Of a stretch of DNA of 64,000 bases, positions 44,301 through 55,830 are shown in pieces (the first letter of the stretch is position 1; every line of letters starts with the position of its first letter). The notes beneath the pieces were generated by a model. The model worked only from the letters and a program-made list of their open reading frames with translations. It was not told the DNA's origin and did not search any database. A program made the position numbers and the translations under genes. Source of the DNA: Rutidosis leptorrhynchoides (taxonomy: Eukaryota > Streptophyta > Magnoliopsida > Asterales > Asteraceae); assembly GCF_046630445.1 (NCBI RefSeq), contig NC_092333.1:357277001-357341000 (forward strand), written 5' to 3'.

Positions 44301-45772
44301 GGGAGAAAACGAAAAGAAAATTGATTTTCAAAAGTGAATTCATAAAAATCTTTATTTTATATCTGAAATAATTCACTAAGACTTTTATACATCTCAGTAT
44401 GCAAACCGTTTTAACAATTGGTATCACTGAAGATTTGTACTTTGTACATAATTCAAAGTTTTTCTAAGTACAAATCTTGTTTTGAAAAAATTCATAAAAA
44501 TTGGAAAAGATAAAATCCAAAAATGTTTGAATTTTACTGAATAAATGCTAATTTTAGTATTATACCGAATATGACAACCAACAGTACAGATTCGGTAAGT
44601 TCAAAAATTTTCAAAAATTGTCTCAGAAATATTTTTCATTTAAAATGTGATAATCTTGAATGATTTTTGATAAAAGATTTGTCAAAATTTGAAGTTAATT
44701 TGTTTAAATCTGAAAATGGACATCATTCGATAAAATAGGCCCATTCGATAAGGCCCATATGTTCAAAATCGTTCGGTATCTATAAATAGGAGGGTCAAAG
44801 TCAAACTTTCTCTTACTTTGTTTTAATTGCATACCGAATCTGACTAATCTTAACGAGTCTGCCTAATCTACCGAGTCCCGTCTTCTGTATCTTCAAATTC
44901 TTGGTAATTCTTTGTTTTAATCGAATCTAAGATGCACATATTGTAGATCTGAGATAATAGAGTACTTATAAACCAGAAAAGATTACATATAACAAGATTG
45001 TGACATTTAATTTTGAAGAATGTTGATTATACCAAATCTGAGTCGAATATCTTAAATCTTAGATTAAACTCATATGATTAGGATAATTAACATGAAATCT
45101 TGTCAAATCTATGTTAAATTGATTGATCTATCAATTGACCGAGTCTGATTAAATGTATAATTGATTATTTGATGGATTCTGTATATACCGAATGTGTTCT
45201 TGAAACAGTACCGAGTTTGTTCAAATGATTAACATGTTTTTCTAATTTGATTGAGTTGTTAATTGATTATGATTATGTTTTTGCATGATATGAGACTGAA
45301 TATGCATGTATGAGTGATTTTCTGTGATTTTTGAAGATACCGAATCTGTTCTTGGCATGATACCGAGTATGTATTTTGGTACTTTGAAATAATGTGTTTT
45401 TTAACATGAAACACTTAACATGTTTTATTTATGTCTTTGAAATGAAAACACAAGCTTATTTGGTTACTGAATCTGAAGTTTTCATAAATACCAAATCTGC
45501 TTAGTTATGTTCAAAATTGACTAAGTGTTGTTCTGATTCTTTGTGTTATATAGATAACTTTACATGATGATTGTGTAATGTGATGAATATCATATGAATG
45601 TCATGTTTGTCAATTGCTTATTCATATTTGGAATAAATAGTTTTTATAACTTAGAAAAACCATAAAAATTATAAAATCTTAAAAATACAAAGGATTTTAA
45701 AGGAAATAAGAATAGAGATATGTGCTTTATGATAATATCTTGTGGTCTTCTATTTCTTATTTATACAGCTAA
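44301..45772 (+). other. Copia spacer between pol and env-like ORF
   Basis: About 1.5 kb, A/T-rich, no ORF. It repeats the leader's motif (taccgaatctg or taccgagt, about seven copies at 44830-45370). It ends with a pyrimidine-rich stretch and ttatacag (45760-45768) just before the ATG at 45773, a possible splice acceptor. Confidence 0.65.
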
Positions 45773-46495
45773 ATGGCGAACAATCACTTCATCAACTCTG
45801 AAACCAATATTCCCTGCAATTATTGAACTACAATTCTAGAGAGGCACACATTATGGCCTGCTCTCTGCTCTACTGCCAGTGTGGCTGTAACAGATTTTGA
45901 CCTTCTGAATAGAACAATTAGGTTTGTAGAAGCTACACAACCTACTGCTGTCAATCAAGAGGGAGAACCAGCCAAATTTGAATTTGAGCTGAGAGGGGTA
46001 CAAGGAATGAGAAGTATCACAAAGGCTGACTTCAGGAGGATCTTTCAGCTTCCTCTTGTACAGAATGCTCCTGCTTTCCCTGCTACTCAACAGATGATGA
46101 CCTCAATCTTCCAACTTGGATATGTTGGAGCTACAAATGTTCCACCAGCTAAATTTCAGAAGAAATATCTACACTCTCGGTGGTATGTGATCTTCTCAAT
46201 CATCAACAGATGTTTGCTGATGAAATGGAGTGAATCCGATAGCTTAACTGTGCCGATGCTGAGATTGTTCTACTCTTTCACAAGAGTGGAAACTCCAGAT
46301 TATGCAGAACTTCTTTGGGATCTGGTTCAGGCTCAAGTTGATAAACCAAGGGGCTCCTATATCCCTTGTGAAAGGTTTTTCTGTATCTTTATCCATGATG
46401 CTATAAATGCTTGCAGAAATGCAAATATTTTTGTACCATGTACACATGGATTACAGATGAAGAGATCTGGGGAGTTGAAGATGAAACCCCAATGA
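45773..46495 (+). pseudogene. Copia env-like (post-pol) protein, N-terminal part
   Basis: ATG at 45773 opens a frame that meets TGA at about 45824-45826 and then stays open to 46495; the long piece itself has no early ATG. It holds ITKADFRRIFQLPL, FQKKYLHSRWYVIFSIINRCLL and LRLFYSFTRVETPDYAELLWDLV. In memory this pattern matches the post-pol proteins of SIRE-type Copia elements in daisy-family plants; no Pfam name is claimed. A hydrophobic stretch is present, but no clear signal peptide. Confidence 0.6.
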
Positions 46496-46529
46496 TTCCT
46501 GACAATCAATTCACTACGCCGATTCCAAA

Positions 46530-48287
46530 TTGGCTAGTGGGCTAGCTTCACCCCAAGACCCTCGAATGTGTTCATATTTTGAGGTTGTAGGAATACCTCT
46601 TCCGAACCCAGTACAACAAGTACAATTTGAACCCGCCACGGAGCAATTTCTAGCCCCAGAGGTTGTAGAGGAACCTATAGTACAACCACTCGGGCTAGCT
46701 AATCCTCCATTTAGGGTAAACCTCAAGCATTCTAGGGTAGCACACCAAGCTCAACCTGTGAGGATCAGGGAACCTAGTTCACCTAGGATTGAACCAAACC
46801 TTTTCCATAACACCTGAGGTGAGCAGTGACACCGATTCATCAACAACTGAATCATCTCCTGAACATTCTCCAAAAGAAAACAAGATATATGCCTGATGAG
46901 ATGATTCAGACTCTGCCAACCTAACGAGTAACTAGATCTAGGACTACGACTCCCATCGTACGCCAAATAGTTAATACAACCATTGATAATATGGACCAAG
47001 ACCTAGAGCATATTTGGTCACCCTCACCCATTTCTGTATCACATCCAATAATAACAGTAAGCCCTACACTAAATGAAGTGCAAGCTTCGGTAGGCAAGAG
47101 AGCTAAATGCACGGATGGTAAAAAGAACAATCAGCCCATCCAATCTAAACAGGACTTAACAATAAATCCTACCCAGCAAGATGCTTCGGCATCTAAGGAA
47201 GTAAAGTCTTCCTCTGCAGTAAAGTCTGCGTTGACTCAATTGATTGAGGAAACTCAATAATTGAAGTCCAGAACGGCCGAAGGGGAGCCGAAAAATCTTG
47301 AAAAGGCACCCTGTGTATCGGCTGGAAATCCTCCTGTACCTCAACGTACAACAGAGTCTCAAGGTCTGGCTTATCTTGATGAGGGAGATTTTCCGTGTCC
47401 CATGGTAATGAGTCAACATGACAATCCTTCAGGATATTTATCAGACTTCCAGCAGACTGTTCCTTTGGTTCAAGAAATTAATCCATTGGTACAAATCACT
47501 TCTCTTCCGAATTCTGAATCTCAGGGTCTGGAGGAAGAGTCTTTAACTGAAAGAGATGTGCCATCTCATGGTATGTCAGTGATTTCAGGAGTCAGAGATA
47601 GCAATATCTCCGTGAGAGCTAAATCGATGGGTAGTTCTGCTACTTTGTCTGAGTCCCATGAGACTAAAGTCATGAAGGCGGATGCTTCGAAAGAAACTTC
47701 TCCGGTGACAACTCCGGTTGTTACCCAACCTCCATCAGAAGGGGATATCACAAATCTGACTAGTAGTATGTACAACCCTACATATAAGTATAATACCGCA
47801 CATTTATCCTTTCCTGCCCTCACAGTAAATCAAATACTTCCACCGACATCGCCTTTAATAGTTGCTACTGATACTGATGTTGTTCATGGTTACACTATTG
47901 TTTCACCAACTGGGTCACCTTCTCGGATTTCAAACAGATATGGATTCAGATATCTCTCTAACAATGAGGTGGAGGAGCTATATCTTGCTGAATTTGCTAA
48001 ACGAATTGATCTTGATGAAGTTCGCAAAACTATGACGATTTATCTTGAGTAAGCAAGAATAGTATATCCTTTATCTCCCTGTAAGTCACCTGGACCAATT
48101 CACATGCCTGATCATGACGATTTTGATCCTGATAATCTTCATGCGGGAGAGAATAGACAAGGTGGTTATCGGTCCAGTGGTTTTCAAAGATCAACTCATG
48201 AAGCTGGTTCATCTAGTTAACATAATGATCACGATGTTGTTGAAATATCTGATTTTGAAAGTGATGAAATTGAGGAAATTCAATGTG
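46530..48287 (+). pseudogene. Copia env-like protein, middle part, broken
   Basis: Coding sense continues after a frameshift near 46460-46530, through pieces 46530-46817 (proline-rich), 46991-47260 and 47261-48052 (Ser/Thr/Pro-rich, low complexity). It ends in an acidic stretch (HDVVEISDFESDEIEEIQ) at about 48230-48287. LTR-B inserts there, and the frame resumes at 52548. No domain recognised; it looks like a long disordered region. Confidence 0.55.
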
Positions 48288-48423
48288 AAAGTTGTAGTAA
48301 CCCGTCCTAATCCATCTGGACGAAGTCTTCAACAGTTGGTCCCATTGCGAGGTTATGACCTCTATATGCCATGAACGACTCCATGTAATATGAGTAAATG
48401 CACAGCGGAAGATTTCTTTCATA

Positions 48424-48466
48424 CCTGAGAATAAACATACTTTAAAGTGTCAACCAAAAGGTTGGT
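48424..48466 (-). promoter_or_regulatory. Conserved LTR hairpin module (LTR-B)
   Basis: In sense orientation: ctcac, CAACC-TTTT-GGTTG (48451-48455 with 48460-48464), then actttaaagtatgtttattctcagg, and ttccgctg near 48403-48410. Confidence 0.6.
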
Positions 48467-49008
48467 GAGTTCATAAGTTTATCATAAAACAATAAAATTC
48501 ATCATTTTGATAGACCACAAGATTTAAATGATGCATGGTACAAATGGGCCCGAATCCTACACCCACCTGTAATGTACATGCGATATCTTTTAAATACAGT
48601 ACACTTTTCTCGTGTACGCAATCCATTTTTCATAAATCTTAGTAACCGTACACATATCTCGTGCACAAAAATAACATACATATAACCTGTGTATAAAATC
48701 ATTCTCTCGATACATAACATTCACTTTTCATTCATTGCTTGGCTTGGTAACCGACCTTAACATATAATGCGCATCAATAATATCCCCAAAACAGAACATC
48801 TCATCTGTATAATATATAAACTTCGAAGTACTAAACACCACGCCCACTAGCTCTTCCGTCTAGTGAACATTCTGGGTGGGGGTGTTAAACCCGGTAGCTA
48901 CCTTTAGGATTCGCGTCAATTAGGCGTGCACTAATTCTCAAAATTAGTGATGTTCCCTAATTCTTAGGTTAGCAAGCAATAATAATCAGGGGAAAAATAT
49001 TCATATCA

Positions 49009-49070
49009 ATTGTGGCAATTATCACGTCCACATAATTCAATGGTGGCAATTATCACGTCCACATAATTTA
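49009..49070 (+). repeat. Direct tandem repeat of about 33 bp
   Basis: Tggcaattatcacgtccacataatt occurs twice in succession (near 49012 and 49045), inside LTR-B. Confidence 0.85.
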
Positions 49071-50048
49071 TTCGAGGAATATTTTGCTTGTGTCTATCTC
49101 GTCAAACATTTATAAAAGCATTTCATGTATTCGCAGTTCAAAATGTATTTCAAAAGCATTTAATAAAGCAGTTGTAAAAACAGCGCATGTATTCTCAGTC
49201 CCAAAAATGTAAAGAGTAAAAGGGAATCAAATTAACTCACAATACGATAGTTTGTAGTAAAAATATGCATACGACAGAACTGAACAATGCAGGGTTGGCC
49301 TCTGATTCACGAACCTATATTATTCATATATATTAAAACATATAATCGTAATCGAACAAGTTTATGTTTTATTATTTTTCATGTTAGTAACTTGTATGTC
49401 TCATTAATACTAAATTAACCATATTTTATTTTATATACATTATATAAATAATTAGTATTTGTTATAAAAATATTAATGTTGTTATGTGATATGTTTTAAA
49501 TATATTTTTATATAGTTATTTATTTGGTAAAATAATATTTGGTAAAATAATATTAATAATACTAATTAAAAATTTGTATCTTTTTATGATAATAATAATA
49601 ATACTAAAATTAATTAGAGTTAGTAATGATACTGATATTAATAGCTTTAATAATAATACTAATAATAAAAGTAATGTTAGTAATAATAATAATTTTAATA
49701 GAAAAGATATTAATGATAAGATAAAAATGTTAGTTTTCAAAATAATATTTTAAATAATAATGGTATTTTTAATAAAACTAATGATTTTAATAGAAACTTT
49801 AAGAGTCATATTCATCATAATAATACTATACATTTTAATAGTAATGATAATAATGATAATAATATTAATTATACTAAAAATCTTATTTCTAATATTGGTA
49901 ATAATAATAATTACTAAATAGAAATAAATAATAAATAATTGTAATATTAATAATAATAATAATGAGATAATAATAGTAATAATAATGAAATAATAATGAT
50001 AAGAGTATTATTAGTAACTACCTCAAAGGAGTAGCTAAAAAGAAAAAA

Positions 50049-50115
50049 ATGTCACCACCCGGACTCGAACTCTCAACCTCTCGCTCCCTAACAACTCGCC
50101 TAACCATCCATCTGT
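50049..50115 (-). repeat. tRNA-like segment, probably a SINE remnant
   Basis: On the - strand it has an A-box-like tggttaggcgag followed about 30 nt later by a B-box-like agttcgagtcc, then a T-rich run. The acceptor and T stems do not pair well, so it is not a working tRNA. A tRNA-derived SINE head is the best reading. Confidence 0.4.
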
Positions 50116-52547
50116 TTCTGGATTTTCTGAAATCATTCTCACCCAATATATATTTAACCGTTTATTCTGTTATCCCTTTTCTTCTTCTTTTCACAAACTT
50201 CAATAGATGAGAAACCATCATCATATATTACTACTATCATCGCGTCATCATCAAATATCACAGTACATCATTATCATGTAATCTTAATCTTTATCACTAC
50301 CATCCTATCGTTAACATCACCTCCCATCATCATCATATATACTCGTCATCCCTTTCATCCATCTCGCTATTTATCATGATCATAATCATCATCAAACATA
50401 ACACCACAATCATCATTATCATATTTATAAGCTCACTACTATCACTTCATCTTCATCGTTATTTTATGTATCAATTTATATAGTCATCATTCTTTTAATC
50501 ACCATCATCAACGTTATCATCATCTTAATGAAATAGAAAAAAATTGAGGTAGTAGCAGCGGTATAAAAGAAAAAGAATTGTGGCAGGTTGTGGGGTGTTA
50601 CAGTGAACCATAACAGTATTATTATTATTATCTTAACCATCTCATATTGATTCATCACGTCTTCATGATTAATAAAAAAATATGCGGTATAGTTACAGCA
50701 GGAATCAGCAAACACCCATTTTGGGCCGATTAGATATTCAGTATAATTGATTAATGGGCTTCGGCCCAGGCTGCCACCATCATCCATTAACCTAGTTCGA
50801 CCCAAGATGGTTTTTGTGGTAGTGGAGGTAGGAACACAACAACACATCAAGGTGAATCATCACCATCATTTAATACTTAATCCCCATTACTTTTTTAAAG
50901 TAAGGGGTAAATTGTCTGCCAAAAAGAAAAAAGGCACGCACTAGTCTTTATAAAACAATACCTCATCTTCATTCTTCATCATATCATCATCTATTTTTAT
51001 TTATATAAATCACTTGTCACCGAAAAAAAAAATTGTAGTTGCAGTACATCGAATAGAATCAATCAGGTTATTTGGTGGTTTTCACCAAATACAGTGGCAG
51101 TAGTAGTTCACGAGCATATTAAAAAAATATACATGGTTATAGGTGTTGGAGGTGGTTTTTCTTGCGGAGATAGAAGCCTGTTGCAGTGATGTTTACTATG
51201 TGATTAAAACAGAAAGTAAATCGAGCTTGAAGGTGTTTATGGGTTTCTTAAAATGGGTTCCAAGTTGAGTTGAAAGTTATGGTTGATAGATAAATAGCTT
51301 GCGGGTTATGGTGGTTGTGGTGATGTAGGGTGACAACAATGGTTTTGGAAGTAATTTTAGTATTGCCAAAAGGTGGTGGTTATGGTTGTATAAACTGGAT
51401 CGACCAAGAAACAGAAAGATCAAGTTTGTGGGTTGGTTTTACTGAATGGTATTCACAACCGAAGGGATAACAACAACATTATTCAAATAGATTCGATGAT
51501 TCTTGGTGTTTTGGGTTTTTTTTTGTTCATCAAGTAGGAAGCAAGAGACAGGTACCGATTGAATGATTTGTTGAAGATTGGTGGAAATTCACGATAGTAG
51601 TGAACGATGGTTGTGGCTTCGGTGATTATTTTGAGGTTCATCCTCATGTATTGTATGTGTTTTTCTATGAGAGAATGAGATGACTTGTAAATGATTATAG
51701 AAGGATTATAAGGACAATCAAATGGGTTTCTGGGGTTATTACGGTCGATAGAATCAATCAGATATAGAAGACGAAGAAATAATGAAAAGTAGATGGAGAT
51801 TGATAACCGAATTTGTTTGCGTTGATTTTAATGTCAATAATTAGAAATAGTAATTACAAATCAAACACAGTTTGATAATGATATAAACTAATTTTGATTC
51901 TTATTATTTCGTATTAATTTAGATTATGAATAATATTGATAATTTTATTAATAATAATACAAATACTAATAATAATAATAAGAGTAATAAAAATAATGAT
52001 TATAATAATATTATTAATTATAATAATAATAATTTATATTATTGTCTATTAATAATAATAATACTAAATATGATAATCATATTAATAATATTGATGTTAA
52101 CAATAATAATGAAAGTAATAAGTATAACATTTATATTTTACTTGTAATTTAATATATTAATATTACATATTATTAATTATGTAATATTTGATACTTATAT
52201 AATAACCTATATTGAATATTTAATATTCATATATTTTATATATATATTACAATAAACATATAATATTAACTATATATAGAAATCACATACATGTATATAT
52301 AGATTCATTTTAATTCAAATGATTAAATTGTATTATTTAATATTTTTTTATTTATACATTTCTATCTATATATATTTATTTACAAACAATTGTTCGTGAA
52401 TCGTCGGGAACATTCAAAGGTCAAATGAATTTATGAAACAGTTCCAAAAATTTTGAGACGCAACATAACTGACTTTGCTTATCGTGTCGAAATCATATAA
52501 AGATTAAGTTTAAATTTGGTCAGAAATTTATGGGTCATCACAAAAGT

Positions 52548-53732
52548 TTTCTAGATGAATCGGAGGCTCAGAGATAGGGTGACTCAGGGATGCTAATGAT
52601 TATAGATTCAGTTGAACAATCAGAGAATAAGTCAGCTCCAGAGGACAATCGGAATTTTGATAATATTGAAAGTATTTTGAAGGGGTCATCTAGTGTCGCC
52701 AATGAATTCAATGAATATCAATTTGTCAACTTAATATCTCCAACTGATGAATTTGGGACACACTTTGAGTAGGAGATTTTCTCAAACGGCAAAGAAGATA
52801 CTACGACTCCTCTTGATCTTAATGTTCCATTTCAAATTGCAGAGATTGTTCTTGAGCGTGATGCTGATTTCCAACTTAGTGAGGATGAATAGAAGATGAT
52901 TCTTCATTAACCATTCATAGAACAACAAGCTTATAGAATCTATGGTGATTCTGATCTCGTCCTTTCTACATCAATGAGTGTTCTGGGTGCATGGAAATAT
53001 CATAAGAATCCGGAATATCTCAAAGCTTATATGAGTGTTCACGACAAATTCAAATTGAAGAATGAAGAGAAACTTCAAGAACAGTGAAATTCAGAGATCA
53101 AAAGCATTAATAAGGTCTTAATGATTAACAAGGATGGAGTGAAGATGCCAGCGTTTCAAGTAACAAGAATGGATGATGAGGATTATCAGTTCTCAGAAGC
53201 GGAATTTGATAAACTAAAGATGGATGACATTATTTTCATCTATAATTACTTGATAGACTTGAATGAATCTACAACAACTTATCATGCTACTGCGATGAAG
53301 GCAGTCTACAGATTTATTCTTGATTCAATGAGATGGATGTCTGTTCATGACTTTCAGATGGGGTTAGAATCTGGACACAAAAAGCTCGGAATCAAACTGC
53401 CAAATCAAGTGATTGAAGAGCTAAGATATATGTCCTCACTTGAAGTAAGTGACTGTCCATATGGGTTTTCATTTGTCAATTCTCACTATACAAAGGTCTT
53501 CATCAGAGTCTCAAATTTCAGAAGATACTCAAACAGAACGTTGATGTATACCTTCAAATACTTAAGATGGAGACTGATCAATAACTGCTATTTAACTGAA
53601 GATAATGAGATTGTCAAATACATTCTCACGAGATTGAAGAGTCGTCTCAAAACAAGAGTGAACATACAAAGATATGAGAATCTTAAAGGATTCAAATCCA
53701 AAGTTCACTTCAGAGGAACAATGTTCCTTTAG
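52548..53732 (+). pseudogene. Copia env-like protein, C-terminal part
   Basis: It joins 48287 in frame once LTR-B and one TSD copy are removed. There are several stops (near 52575 and at 52770-52772, with more before 53121). The longest open piece, 53121-53732 (203 codons), is well preserved: FDKLKMDDIIFIYNYLIDL, FILDSMRWMSVHDFQMGLESG, then LRWRLINNCYLTEDNEI. This pattern (a short helical domain ending DFQMGLES) recalls post-pol proteins of SIRE-like Copia elements in daisy-family genomes; that is from memory only. The stop at 53730-53732 lies 42 bp before the PPT. Confidence 0.6.
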
Positions 53733-53772
53733 ATGTTCTCAATAGGATTATATTGTAAAGTTCACATTTAAC

Positions 53773-53786
53773 ACTAAGGGGGAGAT
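53773..53786 (+). other. Copia polypurine tract
   Basis: Actaagggggagat abuts the 3' LTR, the expected plus-strand primer. Confidence 0.88.
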
Positions 53787-54028
53787 TGTTAGGACCTCGA
53801 AGTTATATAGTGTTAATGTGAAACATGCTTAAATGAAGGTTCCTTAGAAGAGGGCAATATAAGGAACCTAAGTAGTCCTAATTAGATAGCCATTGCATTG
53901 TAAACGAGTTCTAGAAGCTGTGGAATGTAAATCTTATTGATTCTCTCTCATACCGAGTCTCCTTCATACATACTGAATCTCATTCTAACTTGGTTTTTCT
54001 TCTAATCTCAACATGATATGACCTATCA
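53787..54028 (+). repeat. Copia 3' LTR
   Basis: 242 bp, equal in length to the 5' LTR, with about nine differences by eye. The TATA-like site is altered (aatataagg). TSD aacat follows at 54029-54033. Confidence 0.95.
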
Positions 54029-54033
54029 AACAT

Positions 54034-54855
54034 CCATGACTCTTTCAAAGAGGATTAGTCCCTCGTGATCTTGATTAACCAGTGGTTTGTACGTATTTAT
54101 AATTAGCATTTATTATTGACGAGACCTCTATGCTATTGATGTTGGCTTGTTGTACGCCTGAATACGTGATTATATGAATTGCTAATGACGTGTGTTATTC
54201 GTGTAGGGGAATGCTAGTGATTGAATTATGTATGTATGAGTATAAGTATTGCATTCACTAAGCAATTAGCTTACCCTCTCGTTGTTTACATTTTTAGGTT
54301 CGAAAGCGGACGTGGCATGGGTATGCTCGAAATTTAGATGATTTCCCTTTTGTTGCTTGCTTGGATTAATTTTGGATTCGACCTAGGATTGAGTAGTTTA
54401 TCCCCAAACATCATGCTCGTAGTTTGTTTCGAGATTAAACTCAATGGGTTGAAATTACTACTTTTAAATTTGTAAATGGGACGTTGTGGTCTCGGGGTCG
54501 TCGTGCCCGTTTTTGTTGTCTTAAAATACTCAAACCATGTAATCGGGTCATTTGAATATGTTTTAAGAAGTTCTTCGGGATTTGGTAAGTGTTAAAAATT
54601 GTAAATCGGGACTTATGTAATAAATTGGTAAACAGAATCTGAGCCCAGCTTGAGCCACATCGCGGGTGGCTTTGTCGCGCCGCGGGATATAGTGAAAATC
54701 GGTGACAGAATATTTTGAGGTTGCAAACCTTCAGTTCCAGTGGTGGACCGCGCCGCGGGTTCACCAGGTGCGACGCACCTTTGTATAGAAAGTAGTGGTC
54801 AGTCGATGTTTTAAAAAAAATGGTCAATGGTTGGTTATCGGGTGGGGTCGTTACA
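54034..54855 (+). mobile_element. E0: 5' LTR, right part
   Basis: It continues 616 after the Copia insertion and ends gtcgttaca just before a PBS. GC-rich near-palindromes stand out in otherwise A/T-rich sequence: cgcgccgcggg-type words at about 54676-54687 and 54748-54760, plus ggtgcgacgcacc at about 54767-54779. A degraded version of the LTR hairpin module may lie at about 54270-54305. Confidence 0.75.
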
Positions 54856-54857
54856 AG

Positions 54858-54869
54858 TGGTATCAGAGC
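54858..54869 (+). other. E0 primer-binding site
   Basis: Tggtatcagagc, a perfect iMet-type gypsy/Copia PBS, starts 2 bp after the LTR end. Confidence 0.9.
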
Positions 54870-55210
54870 ATATTGTGTGTGCTAATATGCAGGACTTGTA
54901 GGATTATGGGTCGGTTCAGGTTTTTAGTTAGTGCCTTAGAGAATAGGTGAACTAACTATGTGTTGATTATGTTGTTACAAATCATGTTGTGTCATGTTGA
55001 ACATCTAGTGAGATGGTTGTTGTACTTATGAGCTCGGCATGGCGTGTGAGCGTACTAATGATTCGCGACCATTATTACGGTTGCAAACCAAGTCAAGCAA
55101 GTGATGTACAACAAGTATTACGGGTGGTGATATATATAAGTGTAAATATAGATCGTGGCAGTGTATGTGATTTACTTGTGTTGCGTTCCTAATCAAGTTC
55201 ATTCCTTAGA

Positions 55211-55830
55211 ATGAAGACGGAAGATGGATATGGAACGAACGGGCCTACTCATGAGGGGAAGGATGAGTTAACATTAAAGATTGAGGCCGCGTTCGAACGC
55301 TATGTCTCGGTTTTCGCCGTCAAGGTTAAGCGAACATTGCAAGGATGGATTGAAGGACGAGTAACCGAAGTAATCGAAGCCTAAGTGGCTAAATTCGTAA
55401 ACGAAGAGATTGAAAAGAGGTTTCCCAAACTCAAGGTAACAGTGACGAAGAAGTAATTATGGGGTTTGAATCTTATGCTCCAAAAAATGTTGATCACCTG
55501 TTGGGTAAGAGAAAGTGCGAATCGAGAGGTGGCCCTAGTATGAAGACAATGAATGCGTCCGAAGGTGTCAAGGGCGCAAGTAAGATAGTGTCTGTCACTA
55601 GTGCGTTCAAATGTTACAATGTGGGCAAAGGGGACATAAGTCTCGTGAATGTCCATCGGGCAAGACGGTATGTTTTTATTTTCGGAAGGAAGGGCACCAA
55701 AAGTCAGAGTATCTCGAGTTGGTTGGTAGACAGACTAAAAAGTTGAGAGGTTTCATGCCTACGTGTTTTAAGTGTGGAGAACGAGGTCATTTGTACGGGA
55801 TTGTACGGGTGTACCTTTAAGCACGATCAA
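55211..55830 (+). pseudogene. E0 gag remnant with zinc knuckles
   Basis: From ATG 55211, about 57 codons of a helical, charged gag-like start run to TAA at about 55382. Further pieces in changing frames lead to a zinc-finger region: CGQRGHKSRECPSGK, then CFYFRKEGHQKSE (second Cys lost) and CFKCGERGHLYG. Three knuckles in a row are typical of gypsy gag. Its continuation to a protease is not clear. Confidence 0.7.

Larger units (their letters stand above)
48293..52542 (-). mobile_element. LTR-B: inverted solo gypsy LTR, 4.25 kb
   Basis: In sense (- strand) it begins TGTGATGACCC at 52542 and ends GGGTTACTACA at 48293. The TSD aaagt lies at 48288-48292 and 52543-52547. It shares blocks with E2's LTR (the hairpin module; cgaggttatgacctctatatg near 48348; an ttcacgaacaat block near 52395), so it belongs to a related Tekay-like family. 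It has no PBS, PPT or ORF. Internal repeats include a ~33-bp tandem pair (49009-49070), long (taa/aat)n-rich tracts (49430-49990, 51900-52150) and a tRNA-like segment (50049-50115). Confidence 0.9.
622..54028 (+). mobile_element. Large Copia element (SIRE/Maximus-like), split by two nested insertions
   Basis: Two 242-bp LTRs (622-863 and 53787-54028), both tgttagga...cctatca, are flanked by the duplication aacat. Order on the + strand: LTR, PBS, long leader, gag with zinc knuckle and coiled coil, PR-INT-RT-RNaseH (Copia order), an array of polypurine tracts, env-like ORFs, final PPT, LTR. Removing the LTR-A nest (4442-39744) and LTR-B (48293-52547) leaves about 13.8 kb. By eye the LTRs differ at about nine positions. 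The coiled coil after gag and the post-pol ORFs fit the SIRE/Maximus lineage, but 242 bp is short for its LTRs. All genes carry stops or frameshifts, so it cannot act on its own. Confidence 0.93.

Noticed and set aside
47566..47823. Antisense frames across the Copia env-like region
   Set aside because: They are shadows of the Ser/Thr/Pro-rich sense frame.
50049..50115. Functional tRNA gene
   Set aside because: The T stem and acceptor stem do not pair, and no clear anticodon arm can be drawn.
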